Part shown: piece after piece, positions 33,642 through 42,839 of the stretch
Layout: each line of letters opens with the position of its first letter
Numbering within the stretch: position 1 is the first letter of the stretch
Source: Parvularia atlantis
Lineage: Eukaryota; Opisthokonta; Rotosphaerida
Reading direction: 5' to 3'
DNA length: 64,000 nt
NCBI GenBank assembly: GCA_943704415.1
Contig: CALSCO010002138.1
Location: 1 to 64,000, forward strand
Program-made: the position numbers and the translations under genes
Notes under the pieces: generated by a model
The model's input: the letters and a program-made list of their open reading frames with translations, nothing else
What the model was told of the DNA's origin: nothing
Database searches by the model: none

Positions 33642-35380
33642 ATGCGCCCGGACGCCGCATCTGCAGCCCCATCCGCCGTGCTGTCGCCCCCTCGTGCACC
33701 GCCCTCACCGCCGCCGCCGGCCGCGTCCGCCGTCACCCTGGCTGCCATCGCGAGCACGCCGCCCGCCATCAGCGGCGACGGCGCTCACGCGCGCGAGCTG
33801 CCGACGCTGCCCTCGCTTGTGTCCCTCCCGGGTGCGCCCCGCGTGCGCCCCGCGCATCGGGCGAGAGGGCTCATCCGTATCGTGATGCACGCTGCTGGCA
33901 GGGCTCAGCGCGACACCAGTGCTGCCGCGCCACGCCGGAACGATGGTCGAGATCCGCCCGCGCCCGCCGGCCCTGCAGCTGCCCCCCGGGGTGCTCCTCA
34001 TGCAGAACTACTCGGTCAGCAACGGCCTCCTCGTCCCGGCCGAGACTGCCGCGCAGTGGGCGTCCGTGCTCCGCCAGGGCAGCGACAACGGTGGTGTACC
34101 CGGCGGCGCACCCGGCGGCGCGCTCGCGCTCCCGTACGACTTTGCGCAAGCCGCGGCGGTGATGACGGCGGGCGGGCTCGGTCACGGCGGACGTCCCGTC
34201 GGCCAAGCACTGCACGGCCCGGAGCCGCTCGTGATGGCCGGCGCCGCCGCCCCGCCAGCGCATCAGCCGCATCACCAGCGTCAGCATCACCAGCATCAGC
34301 TCGTGCGACCGCCCGGGGCGCCGATGATGTTTGCCGTACCGGCGGGGCGCTGGTCGCCGTACCTGCCGTCTGGCCTGCTCTCGCTCGAGCCCGCACCCGG
34401 CCCTGGCGCCCTCGAGCACCATCGGCCCGGGCCGGTCTACCCGGGCGCCGCGCCGTCCCGCTTCGTGGGCGACACCGGCATGCCGCTGTACATCCAAGGG
34501 GCCGTGGGCGGCGACAGCACGCGCAGCCGCCCGACGCCGGAGCAGGTGGACGCGCTGCTCAAGGCGTTCCGGCGCGACCCTTTCCCAGTGCGCTTGCCCG
34601 CTGCGCTTGCTTGCACCGGCTGATCGCGAATCGCAGAACATGGTCGTGCGCGAGCGTCTCGCCACAGCGATCGGCATGACCCCGCGCCGCGTCCAGGTCT
34701 GGTTCCAGAACAGGCGGCAGGCCGCGCGCCTGCGCTACAAGTTGAACGGTGGCGACAGCAGCCCGACTGCCCGTGACCTGGCCGCGCACGCCTACGCGGC
34801 GAACGCGACCAAGCGGGGCGGCCCCATGCTCGGCGCCGGCGGCAGCACGGTGCACGTGCACGACGACGACGACGACGACGACGACTTTGACAACGGCAAC
34901 GGCCGGGCGGACGATAGCAACGACGACGACGACGACGATGACGACGACGACGACGACGACGACGACACTGCGGCGCTCAGCCGTGCGTCGCGTGGCAGAG
35001 TCAAGCGCAGGCACCGAGACGTCGATTTGCCTGCGCCTGTGGCGCGCGCCGGCCCGGGCAGCAGCGCTGCAGCGACCGCACCACGACCGGGGCCGGCGCA
35101 GCCGCAGCAACGGCCTCGGCTGCCGGCTCAACCTCAGCACCGGCCACCACGTCAGCCGCAGGCGGCACTGCCTCCCCCCAACCGGGCGCCGGCACCGCCA
35201 ACCGGTACACACGTCGCCGTCGTGCTCCCGATGCCTGTCTCGTTGATCCCGAGCGCTGCGGGCGATACCTCGCGGCGCACGACGACCGCGGCCTCCGCCC
35301 TGCAGGCGCTGGCCACGGTTGAGCCGGAGGCCGGCACGAGCACGGACCACCGTGTCAACGGCCACCTGCGGCCTTGGTAA
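33642..35380 (+). CDS. Homeodomain transcription factor
   Basis: Nuclear DNA-binding protein. A Pro/Ala/Ser-rich N-terminus and a His/Gln-rich spacer precede a homeodomain: RPTPEQVDALLKAFRRDPFP, then, after an intron at about 34589, NMVVRERLATAIGMTPRRVQ and VWFQNRRQAARLR. Helix 3 has the W-F-Q-N-R-R core; Gln-50 is present. Removing the intron GTGCGCT...CTGAT...CGCAG gives exactly the canonical spacing, which confirms the junction. It lacks the three-residue TALE insertion. C-terminal to it is a striking run of aspartates (about 34860-34970), a basic GRVKRRHRD stretch and a Pro/Gln-rich tail. Three exons. Target genes unknown; fungal homeodomain proteins with this layout often control development. 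Confidence 0.88.
34861..34970 (+). repeat. GAC trinucleotide repeats encoding poly-Asp
   Basis: Two GAC-rich tracts (34861-34885 and 34922-34970) encode aspartate runs of 8 and about 15 residues within the homeobox protein. They lie outside the DNA-binding domain and are likely length-variable acidic tracts. Confidence 0.9.
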
Positions 35381-35460
35381 GCTCTGGGAAAACGCTGCTG
35401 TCAATGCGGGCTGTGTGTGCAGTTATAGTAGCTTCATGAGATGCGCGAACATGTGTGTGC

Positions 35461-37795
35461 CTAGTCGGGCCCGGGCGCCTGGGCGTACGGCTCCTGGTCG
35501 AAGAAGGCGTGCCTGAGCGCGGTCTTGGCCGAGACGCGTCGGTGAGGGTCGATCTGCAGCAGCTTGTCGAGCAGGTCCACAAACATGCGCGAGAGCTCGT
35601 CGTGGCAGAAGATGAGCTCCTGCGCGGTCGTGAGCACAGGTGCGGGGCGCGCGCGCGCACCGCGGCCGCGCACCTTCAGCGGCTTGAGCCGCGCCACACG
35701 CAGTTCACTCCGCGAGCTCGTCGCTTCGGCAGGGTAGCTGAGGCGGCCATGGTAAAAGAACTGTTCACATGTGCTCCTGTGGCGCGCGCGGCGCACAGGA
35801 CGTCAGCGTTGGAGGCGCGCGCACGCGTTCCGCACCCCTGCTGCATGTGCTTCGGGAACGGCCCAAACATGCGCTGCATCATCGCCAGGTGCTCGAGGTT
35901 GTCGTGCGTCTGGAACATGGTCTCGCCTGAGTACAGCTCGACCAGCACGCACCCGATCGACCACAGGTCGCACTCGTACGACCACCCGAGCCCTGCCGCA
36001 AACGCGCACGCGTGAGCAGCGCGTCGGCTGCTGCGCGCACACACACACACACACACGCAGCGCACCAAGGATGATCTCGGGCGCGCGATAGTGCCGCGTG
36101 CTGACGACGGACGTGTGCCGGTCCTTGGCAAACACGGTCGAGCCAAAGTCGATCAGCTTGAGCGACGTGTTGAGCAGCGCCCGGCGCGAGCCCGTCGACG
36201 AGCTCTGTCGGCACGCGCACGCTAACGTGTCAGCGGCCGAACGCACGCATCGTGTGCGCCACGTGCCCGCGACGAGACGACCTCAAAGTCCGAGCTGGTG
36301 AAAAGGATGTTCTCGGGCTTGATGTCGGTGTGGATCATGCGCAGCCCGTGCATGTCTGTGCGCGCGCACGGGTGTCGGCCGCGCGTGCGCTCCCTCACGC
36401 AAGGGCCAGCGCATGCGCACAGGCCACGGCCGTCAGCAGCTGCGCCGCGATCGACCGGATCTGCTTGAGCGGGAAGGGGTAGTACATGTTGTCGCGCAGA
36501 AAGTCGAAGATGGACTGGCCGTAGAGGTCGTAGACCATGCAGATGTGGTTGCGGAAGTCGAACCACTCAAGCAGGCGGATACAGCGCATGCGGTCGCTGG
36601 CGCGCAGCGTCATGCACAGCGCAACGTCACGCACGGCCGACCCACACGCACTGCGAGTCGTGACTCTTGAGCGTCTCAAGCACGCGGATCTCCACGCGTG
36701 CGGCTTCGCGGTACTGCGACCCTGTTCAGGCCCGGCGCGCGCCACACGGCCTGCCGGCGCGGCGCACCCGCTGCGTGCTGCGGATGATCTTGATCGCCAC
36801 GTGCTTGCGCTCCTGCCGGTCGTAGCACTCGACGACCTTGCCAAACGTGCCCTCGCCGCGCATCGACAGGATCTTGTCTGCGTTGGCCGGGCCCGGCGGC
36901 CTTAGTGTACGTGCACGGGCGGCCGGGCCGGGCGGCGCGGCGCACATCGCTGCGTCAGATCCTCGTTGACGCGCACGAGGTAGTGCCCGTCTTTGTCGGC
37001 GCTCGCGTGCTGCTGCACCGACTGCGACTGCTGCTGTGGCTGATGTGTGCGTGCGTGGCGCTGCGGCCCAGCCGTCAGCCGCGCCGTACACGCGCACGCC
37101 CGCGCATCACTGCGCACCGACGGCGACCCGCGGTGCAACGGCGCCCCGGCCAGCGGCGGCGCGGCCTGTCGATGATGGTGCTGGTGCTGGTGCTGGTAGC
37201 CTGGCCGCGACCAGGGCGGGTCAGCAGGGGCACGTGCCCGTGGGACGCCGAGCCACGCACGGCCCGGCAGGTGCGGTACGGGCGACACGGCGCGCGCTGC
37301 CGGGCGCGGCCCGCGGCCCTCGCGCGGCGCAGACGTCCCCCCGGCACCGTTGGCGGCACCCGACCCGAGCAGCACCGGCGGGGGCGGCCGGGGCGGCGAG
37401 GGCGGGCGGTGCGGCGGCCGCTCAGGCCCCGCGTCGTCTGCGCTGCTGCCGCCGTTGTGCCGCGCCCGCACGGCCCTGCTCGCGCCGGCCGACCCGCGCC
37501 CGCGCTCCCACCTGCGGTCGTCGCGCTCAAGCCGCTCGTCGCTGCTGCCGTGGCCGCCGTTGGAGTCGCGCCGCCGTTGGTCGCCGCTACTGCTCCCGCC
37601 GCCGGCGCCGCCGCCACCACCTGAGCTGCCCACGCCGCCGCTGGCGCTGCTGACGCTGCTCCGCGCGCCCGTGCTGCTGCTTCCACCACCGCCGCTGCCG
37701 CTGCCGCTGCTGCTCCCGGCGCTGCTGCCGAGCGCGCGGCGCTTGGCCAGCGGCGCGTCGTCCGGCGAGCGGCGCCGTTTAGTGCTCGGTTCCAT
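35461..37795 (-). CDS. LAMMER (CLK-type) dual-specificity protein kinase
   Basis: Nuclear kinase of the CLK/Lkh1 family, which phosphorylates SR splicing factors. A basic N-terminus ([13 protein letters not shown]), a Ser/Gly-rich, Arg-containing low-complexity region and a His/Gln region precede the catalytic domain: [59 protein letters not shown] (catalytic Asp), [18 protein letters not shown], and the signature [16 protein letters not shown]. The end is [14 protein letters not shown]. About ten introns are needed. One, 36205-36266, has a GC donor (CGG|GCACG), one uses GTGTGCG, and one carries a CA repeat. Start chosen at MEPSTKRRR; the frame stays open 31 codons upstream, across the 3' end of the neighbouring kinase gene. 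A TATATA lies 22 bp upstream of the start. Confidence 0.9.
36039..36056. repeat. (CA)9 repeat inside a kinase intron
   Basis: A short CA run within the intron that follows the YRAPEIILG exon, downstream of the GTGCG donor on the minus strand. It is a third example of dinucleotide repeats confined to introns in this window. Confidence 0.9.
36205..36266 (-). other. GC-AG intron
   Basis: The donor is CGG|GCACG and the acceptor CGACAG|AGC, with CTGAC inside, 62 nt. It lies between the kinase subdomain VIb exon and the exon reading [20 protein letters not shown]. An in-phase GT donor was not found. Confidence 0.6.
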
Positions 37796-37816
37796 CCTGA
37801 GTTGGCAACTGTCATC

Positions 37817-37822
37817 TATATA
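37817..37822 (-). promoter_or_regulatory. TATATA box upstream of the LAMMER kinase
   Basis: TATATA sits 22 bp before the chosen kinase start in an otherwise very GC-rich sequence. The spacer to the upstream gene's stop is 87 bp. Placement fits a core promoter with a very short 5' leader, though no transcript start can be seen. Confidence 0.45.
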
Positions 37823-37882
37823 CAGTTGATGAACCTCTGGCATCATCCGAGTCACGACTCGCCGCTGCCTGGCCCAATCACA

Positions 37883-39527
37883 CTTCATATCTCCACCGAC
37901 TGCATCTGGTCCTGCAGGTGCACGAGCCGCAGAAACACGTCGCAGCCGTAGCCGTGCAGCGACACGAGATCAAGGCTCCCGCCAAAGTACTCTGCGCGGC
38001 GGCGGTCTTAGCGGTGTTTCAGCGCTCCCCACGAATATGACGCACCCGCGTAGACCTTCGACATGGGCAGGCCGTAGCCGAGGCCTGCCATGGGCCCGCC
38101 AACACCGCTCTGTTTTGTCGCGCTCGGCCGTGGTCAGATCGATCAAGACTGCCCGCGGCAGGCGTGCCTGCATGGACGCGCGCGTGGCCTCGTAAAACAC
38201 GTTCTTGTCCTGCTCGCGGTCCGACACGGTCGTGTAGGCGTACGTCCAGATGTCGGCCAAGTGCTGCGCGGGTACGGCACGATGAGCAGGCCACACACCA
38301 CGCGGGCTCACGTCGCACCTCGTACGGCACGCCGCCCCCGCGGTCGCGGATGCGGATCGAGATGTCGGACGGCCCCTTGCTGATCGTGACCTCGACCGGC
38401 GTGAGCGGCTGCTTTGCTGCAGTGCGTGCGTCGGCCCGCGCGAGAGCACGCCTCTGACGGCGCACGCACTCCTCGCAGCGGTCTCGGCCGTCGCGCGGAA
38501 CGCGTTCTTGAGCAGCTCAAACAGGATGTACTCGAGGTGCACGGGGATGAAGGCAAACGTCGCGTCCTGGTGCCCGTTCACGACGAGCTCCGGCCGCACA
38601 CCGTAGTTGACCTCGCATAGCGTCTGAGCGTCGGCGGTGGCAGTGAGCGGCGGCAAAAAGCGTCCAGCGAGGCTCGTCGCCGTGCCTGCGCGCTCTGCCC
38701 GATCGCCCGCACAATGTCGGCCGGCCGCAGGTACTGGTTAATGATACCGACGTAGCCCGGCCGTGGTTTGTCACGCAGGTCGACGTTGAGTGCGAGGTGC
38801 TGCTCCGCGAGCACGCGGATGCCGATGCGCGCGCGGATCTTGCGGTCAAGGAACCTGGCCCGGGCCGCGTGAGCGCGCGTGCGGCACAGAGCGAGCCACG
38901 ACGCACATGCGCGTGTCGTTCGGGCTGACGTACTTGCGGCACTCGAGCATGCCGCGCGAGAGCTTGGGGATTACGTCCGTGTGCTCCTCGACGAGTCGCC
39001 TGAGCCTGCCGCGACCACAACGTCAGCCTTTGCGCGCCGCAGCCGTCGCGCCGCCTCCGCACAGCGACGAGAATCCGGCCTCATCCTCGAGTGTCTTCAC
39101 CGTCGGCATCGTCGCGAGCTGCTGGAACGAGTTGACGTACAGCTCGTACACCTGCCGGCGCGTCAGCAGGCCGAGCATGCGCGTGTGTGCCGCGCCGCGC
39201 CGCACCCGCTTGACGTACGGGTTGCACCCGACGATGAACGGCAGGCGCTGCATGGCCTTCACGCGGTGCGCCATGCGCACGGGCAGCTCCTTCTGCAGCA
39301 GCTGCGCGTTCTCCACGAGCACCTGCGCGGCGTGTCTTGGGTCAGCCTAGCCGTGCTCGCGTTACAGCGTACGCGCCTGCATGTCCGTGCGCTGGCCCGT
39401 GCGCACCAGGTCGCCCACGGAGATGCGCAGCGGCGTCAGCGCCGCGTACTCTGGCCACGCGGGTGGGCGAGCGTGAGCCGTCTCCGTGGCCACGACGCGA
39501 CGCGACGCGCGCACCCTCGAGTAGCAT
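37883..39527 (-). CDS. Mitochondrial-type dehydrogenase kinase (BCKDK/PDK family)
   Basis: Histidine-kinase-fold Ser kinase that inactivates branched-chain ketoacid or pyruvate dehydrogenase in the mitochondrial matrix. Exons give EYAALTPLRISVGDLVRTGQ, AQLLQKELPVRMAHRVKAMQ, EEHTDVIPKLSRGMLECRKY, FLDRKIRARIGIRVLAEQHL, then GHKL boxes ILFELLKNAFRAT (N box), IRIRDRGGGVPYE (G1) and GPMAGLGYGLPMSKVYAEYF (G2). The G-P-M-x-G-x-G-x-G-L-P form and the end SVEI favour BCKDK over PDK. About nine introns occur, two with GC donors (39323-39376 and 38110-38167). No clear presequence is seen; starting at 39554 adds MATVTRNLV. The start lies in a CATG shared with the divergent gene. Confidence 0.85.
38110..38167 (-). 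other. GC-AG intron
   Basis: The donor is CAG|GCACG and the acceptor AAACAG|AGC, 58 nt, containing CTGAC. Splicing joins MQ to SGVGGPMAGLGYGLP, the G2 box. Reading through instead breaks the frame before this box. Confidence 0.8.
39323..39376 (-). other. GC-AG intron
   Basis: The donor is CAG|GCGCG and the acceptor GCGCAG|GTG, 54 nt, containing CTGAC. It joins GQRTDMQ to VLVENAQLLQKELPV in phase. The nearby GTACGC donor is out of phase. Confidence 0.65.
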
Positions 39528-42346
39528 GACAAGGTTTCGTGTCACGGTGGCCATGCTGCCAAATGTGCAGCTGCTCGCCCTTGTCCTGCCGCGGTTGTCC
39601 GACGCGCCCGAGGACGTCTTCGTGGCCGTGTGCCGCGGTGCGGGCGCGGCCGGCGACGGTGCGACGGAGGTGGAGGAGAGCGCGGTGGACGGGGTGCCGC
39701 TTCGCGACCTGCCGACCGAGGCGTCGCCGCCCAAACCGTCGCGCGATGTGGCACACGACTGGGACGCGCGTCCCGCCGCACCGCCCATCGCGCTCGCCTG
39801 GGAGACGCGCGGCGCGTGTAGGGCGGCCTGGGACCGGCACAGCTACGTCGCGCCGCTTCTGGGCGACGCCGCGCCGGACGTGTTTGCGCGCCTGCGCGAC
39901 AGGTGCGGGTGCGGCCGGCCGTGCGCTGCGAACTCACAGCCGCGCCTAAGCCACTCCATGCTGGCGCGCGATCGCACGAGTCTGACGCCCGCCGGCGCTG
40001 CCGAGGTTGGCACATGCTGCGCGCGCGCACACAGGTGCCGCATTGCACTCACACGTTGCGCAGGCCCTCCTGCACGCGGCTGAGGGCTTCCCGAGCGACG
40101 TTGTCTCGATCGCGCACATCACCGGGTCGTCGCCGCAGCTGCGCGTCGCACGGGCCGGGCACACGGTCACGCTGAGCGTGTCGACGCTCGATGGGTGCGT
40201 GCTGCGGCTGCGTTGCGCGCGTGTGTTGCCGACGGGGGACGCAGGCTCCTGTCCGCCGCGTGCGCGCTCGGCTCGGACGTGCTGGCTCTTGAGGCGTTTG
40301 CGCGGCCCTCGCGGGTGCAGCGCACGTGCGGCGCCGTGTGCATGTGCGCGAGCGAGCGCGAGCTGACCTTAGCCGTGCACCGCGGCAGGCTCACGCATGC
40401 GCACCAGGCGCTGATGAAGCTCGTCGACGACTACCTCGTCTTCTTCCACGGCAGCGTCGGCCAGCTGCGACGTCTGCCCGTGGCGGACGCCGGCGCGCCG
40501 CTGGTCGGCCTCTCCCTGCACACGCACGGCCTGGCCGAGCAGGTCGGGTTCCTGCACGCGCTGTGCGACGCGGTGCCGCGATCGTCGCGCGGGCAGATCG
40601 ACCGCTGCGCGGCGGCCTTGGACATGCGGGTGCGCGCGTGGCGCAGCAGAGGCTTGCGCGGTGCTGACGGTTCGCGCGTGCGGCAGACCGACGCCTCGCA
40701 CATGCGCGCCTTCCTGCACGCGACGTTGTGCGCCGTGGCGGCGCCATGCTGGGCCTTCGTTGAGACGTGGCTGACGGACGGGACGGTCGCCGACTACCAT
40801 GGCGAGTACTTCATCTCGGCGAACGCGGCAGCGGCGAAGTGTGCTGGATCGGTGTTGGTGGGCGTGCTGACCGCGTGTGCGCACGTACACGTGCAGCGGA
40901 CACAAGGACACATACTGGCTGGACACGTACGAGCTGCACACCGACGGTGACCGCGGGCCGCCCGAGCTGCTCGCGCCGCTGGCCGCGCGGATCTTTCTGT
41001 GCGGCAAGGAGCTCAACCTGCTGCGGCGGCTCCAGGCGTCACTGCCGCCACCGTTTGCGCTGCCGGCACTTGGCAGCGTCGCCGCGTCTGGCAGCGTCTT
41101 CTTCAGCCAGGCAGCGCAGTTGAGCCTCGACAACGCGGTGCGGCTGTTGCTTAACGCACAGTCAAGCACTCAGTCGGGCTGCACAGGTCGCACGCCGGGC
41201 CGACGACGTGCACCGCTCGCTCATGACCGTGCTGTGGGGCGACGGCGGCGTGGACGTGCACCTGCGCGCATGCTGGTCGGTGTTGCTGCTCAGCGACGGC
41301 CTGCTGCTCAGCGCGCTGCACGACCGGCTGCTGCGCATGGCGCGGAGCTCGCACGAGTGGACGCCGGCCGAGCTGTCGGCGCGCTTCACCGACACAGTCG
41401 CGCCCTTCGCGGCCAAGTGGCCGGGTACGCGGCGCTCGCGCGTGGACTGCGATGTGGTGTTGACGCCGCGCCTGCTTCAGGCGTGCACGTGTCGTTTGCG
41501 ACGAGCCGGATCGAGACAGACGCCGCGGCGCGCGGGCACGGGCTGCGACCGCGTACGTTTTGTGGGCCGCGCTCGCTCGAGTATTCTCAGCGGCGGTGCA
41601 GGGCCGTTCATAGACATTGTCGGCGCGGTCACGGCGCAGGTGACCGTGCCCTGGCCCGCCAACCTGCTCATGACGTCGCACCTGAGCCGAAAGTACGCGC
41701 GCGTCTTCACGTTTGTGCTGCAGCTCAAGCTGGCCCTCATTCTGCTGCAGCAGCGTGCGCGGGCCTGTGCGCGCTTGGGGCGTGCGCATCGACCGAAACA
41801 CACCGCGCAGGTCTCACGCAGCGCGGTCGCGCACCCACGTCGGCGGCGACAACATGCTTTGTGTGGCTGGCGACGCACGTGCTCACGAGCGTGCTGGTGG
41901 GCAGCGCGCGTGCGGACATGCGTGCTGTTCGTGCTGACGCCTGCACCGCATTGCAGAGCCACGTCGCCGCAGCCGTCGACGCCGGCCAGCTGATGGCCGA
42001 GCTGCGTGCGGCGCGCGACTTTGACGAGCTGCTGCGCGTGCACGAGGCGCGGCTGAGCGCGATGGTGCACGCGAGGTGCACCGCCTGCCGCTCCTCGTGC
42101 GCGCCCTCGCCCCTGACGCGTCTGTGCCGCCGCAGCTTCCTCAGCACACGCATGCAGCCCGTGCACGCGGCCATCCAGCGCGTGCTCGCGTGCGTGTGCG
42201 CGTGGCACGCAGCACCGGACAGCGCTGCGGTGCGCGTGCGCGTGCGCATGCACACAGAGCACAAACACGGCTGACACGCGACCCAGGCGCTGCACGCCGA
42301 CCTCGAGCGCCACACACAGGGACTTGCGCGCATCGTGAACATGTAG
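39526..42346 (+). CDS. Gamma-tubulin complex component (GCP family, GCP5/6-like)
   Basis: Microtubule-nucleating complex subunit of the Spc97/Spc98 family. Conserved stretches in order: ALLHAAEGFPSDVVSIAHIT, AHQALMKLVDDYLVFFHGSV, HMRAFLHATLCAVAAPCWAF, DYHGEYFISAN, DTYWLDTYELHTDGD, LAARIFLCGKELNLLRRLQA, DDVHRSLMTVLWGDGGVDVH, VTVPWPANLLMTSHLSRKYA and VFTFVLQLKLALI, then a helical C-terminus ending RIVNM. These are the gamma-ring and tubulin-binding regions of GCPs. The W-x-x-x-Y and I-x-L-C-G-K-x-L-N-L-L features favour GCP5/6 over GCP2/3, with modest confidence. About nine introns; several junctions (near 41160, 41470 and 41740-41870) are uncertain. The start shares a CATG with the BCKDK-like gene; Met10 at 39553 is an alternative. 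Confidence 0.78.
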
Positions 42347-42367
42347 TGTTAGAAATGGCACCCGTAC

Positions 42368-42375
42368 TATATATA
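42368..42375 (+). promoter_or_regulatory. TATATATA box upstream of the 5'-nucleotidase-like gene
   Basis: TATATATA lies 30 bp before the start codon at 42405, within a 58-bp gap after the previous gene's stop. It is followed by ACGTACGTAC. In this GC-rich setting such a run is conspicuous and well placed for a core promoter. Confidence 0.55.
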
Positions 42376-42404
42376 CGTACGTACGAACATCCGCCTCCGC
42401 CGCG

Positions 42405-42658
42405 ATGTCCGCCGCCGCGATCCAGCTGCTGCACTTCAACGACGTCTACGAGATCGAGGCGCGCGAGCAGGAGCCGCGCGGTGCGTGTGCGCCTCGCGCA
42501 CATCGGCGCGTGGCTGAGGGTGCGCGGGGCAGGCGGCGCGGCGCGGTTCGTGTCGCTCGTGCGCCGCCTCGAGGCCGCGAGTGCGCAGTCGCCGCCGCTT
42601 GTGCTGTTCTCGGGCGACGTGTTCGCGCCATCGATGCTGAGCACGGTCACGCGTGGCA

Positions 42659-42700
<42 letters not shown>

Positions 42701-42808
42701 TGCGCAGCATCGCCCGCGCTCACCCCAATGCGCAGCACATGGTGCCGATCCTCAACCTGCTCAACATCGCCGCGGCCGTGTACGGGTGCGTCTCTCGCGC
42801 CTGGAGGG

Positions 42809-42839
<31 letters not shown>

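Noticed and set aside
40665-40695. A 27-nt intron in the gamma-tubulin complex gene (GGTGCTGAC...CAG)
   Set aside because: It carries donor-, branch- and acceptor-like strings, but the frame is open through it and 27 nt is below the sizes otherwise seen. Kept as exon.
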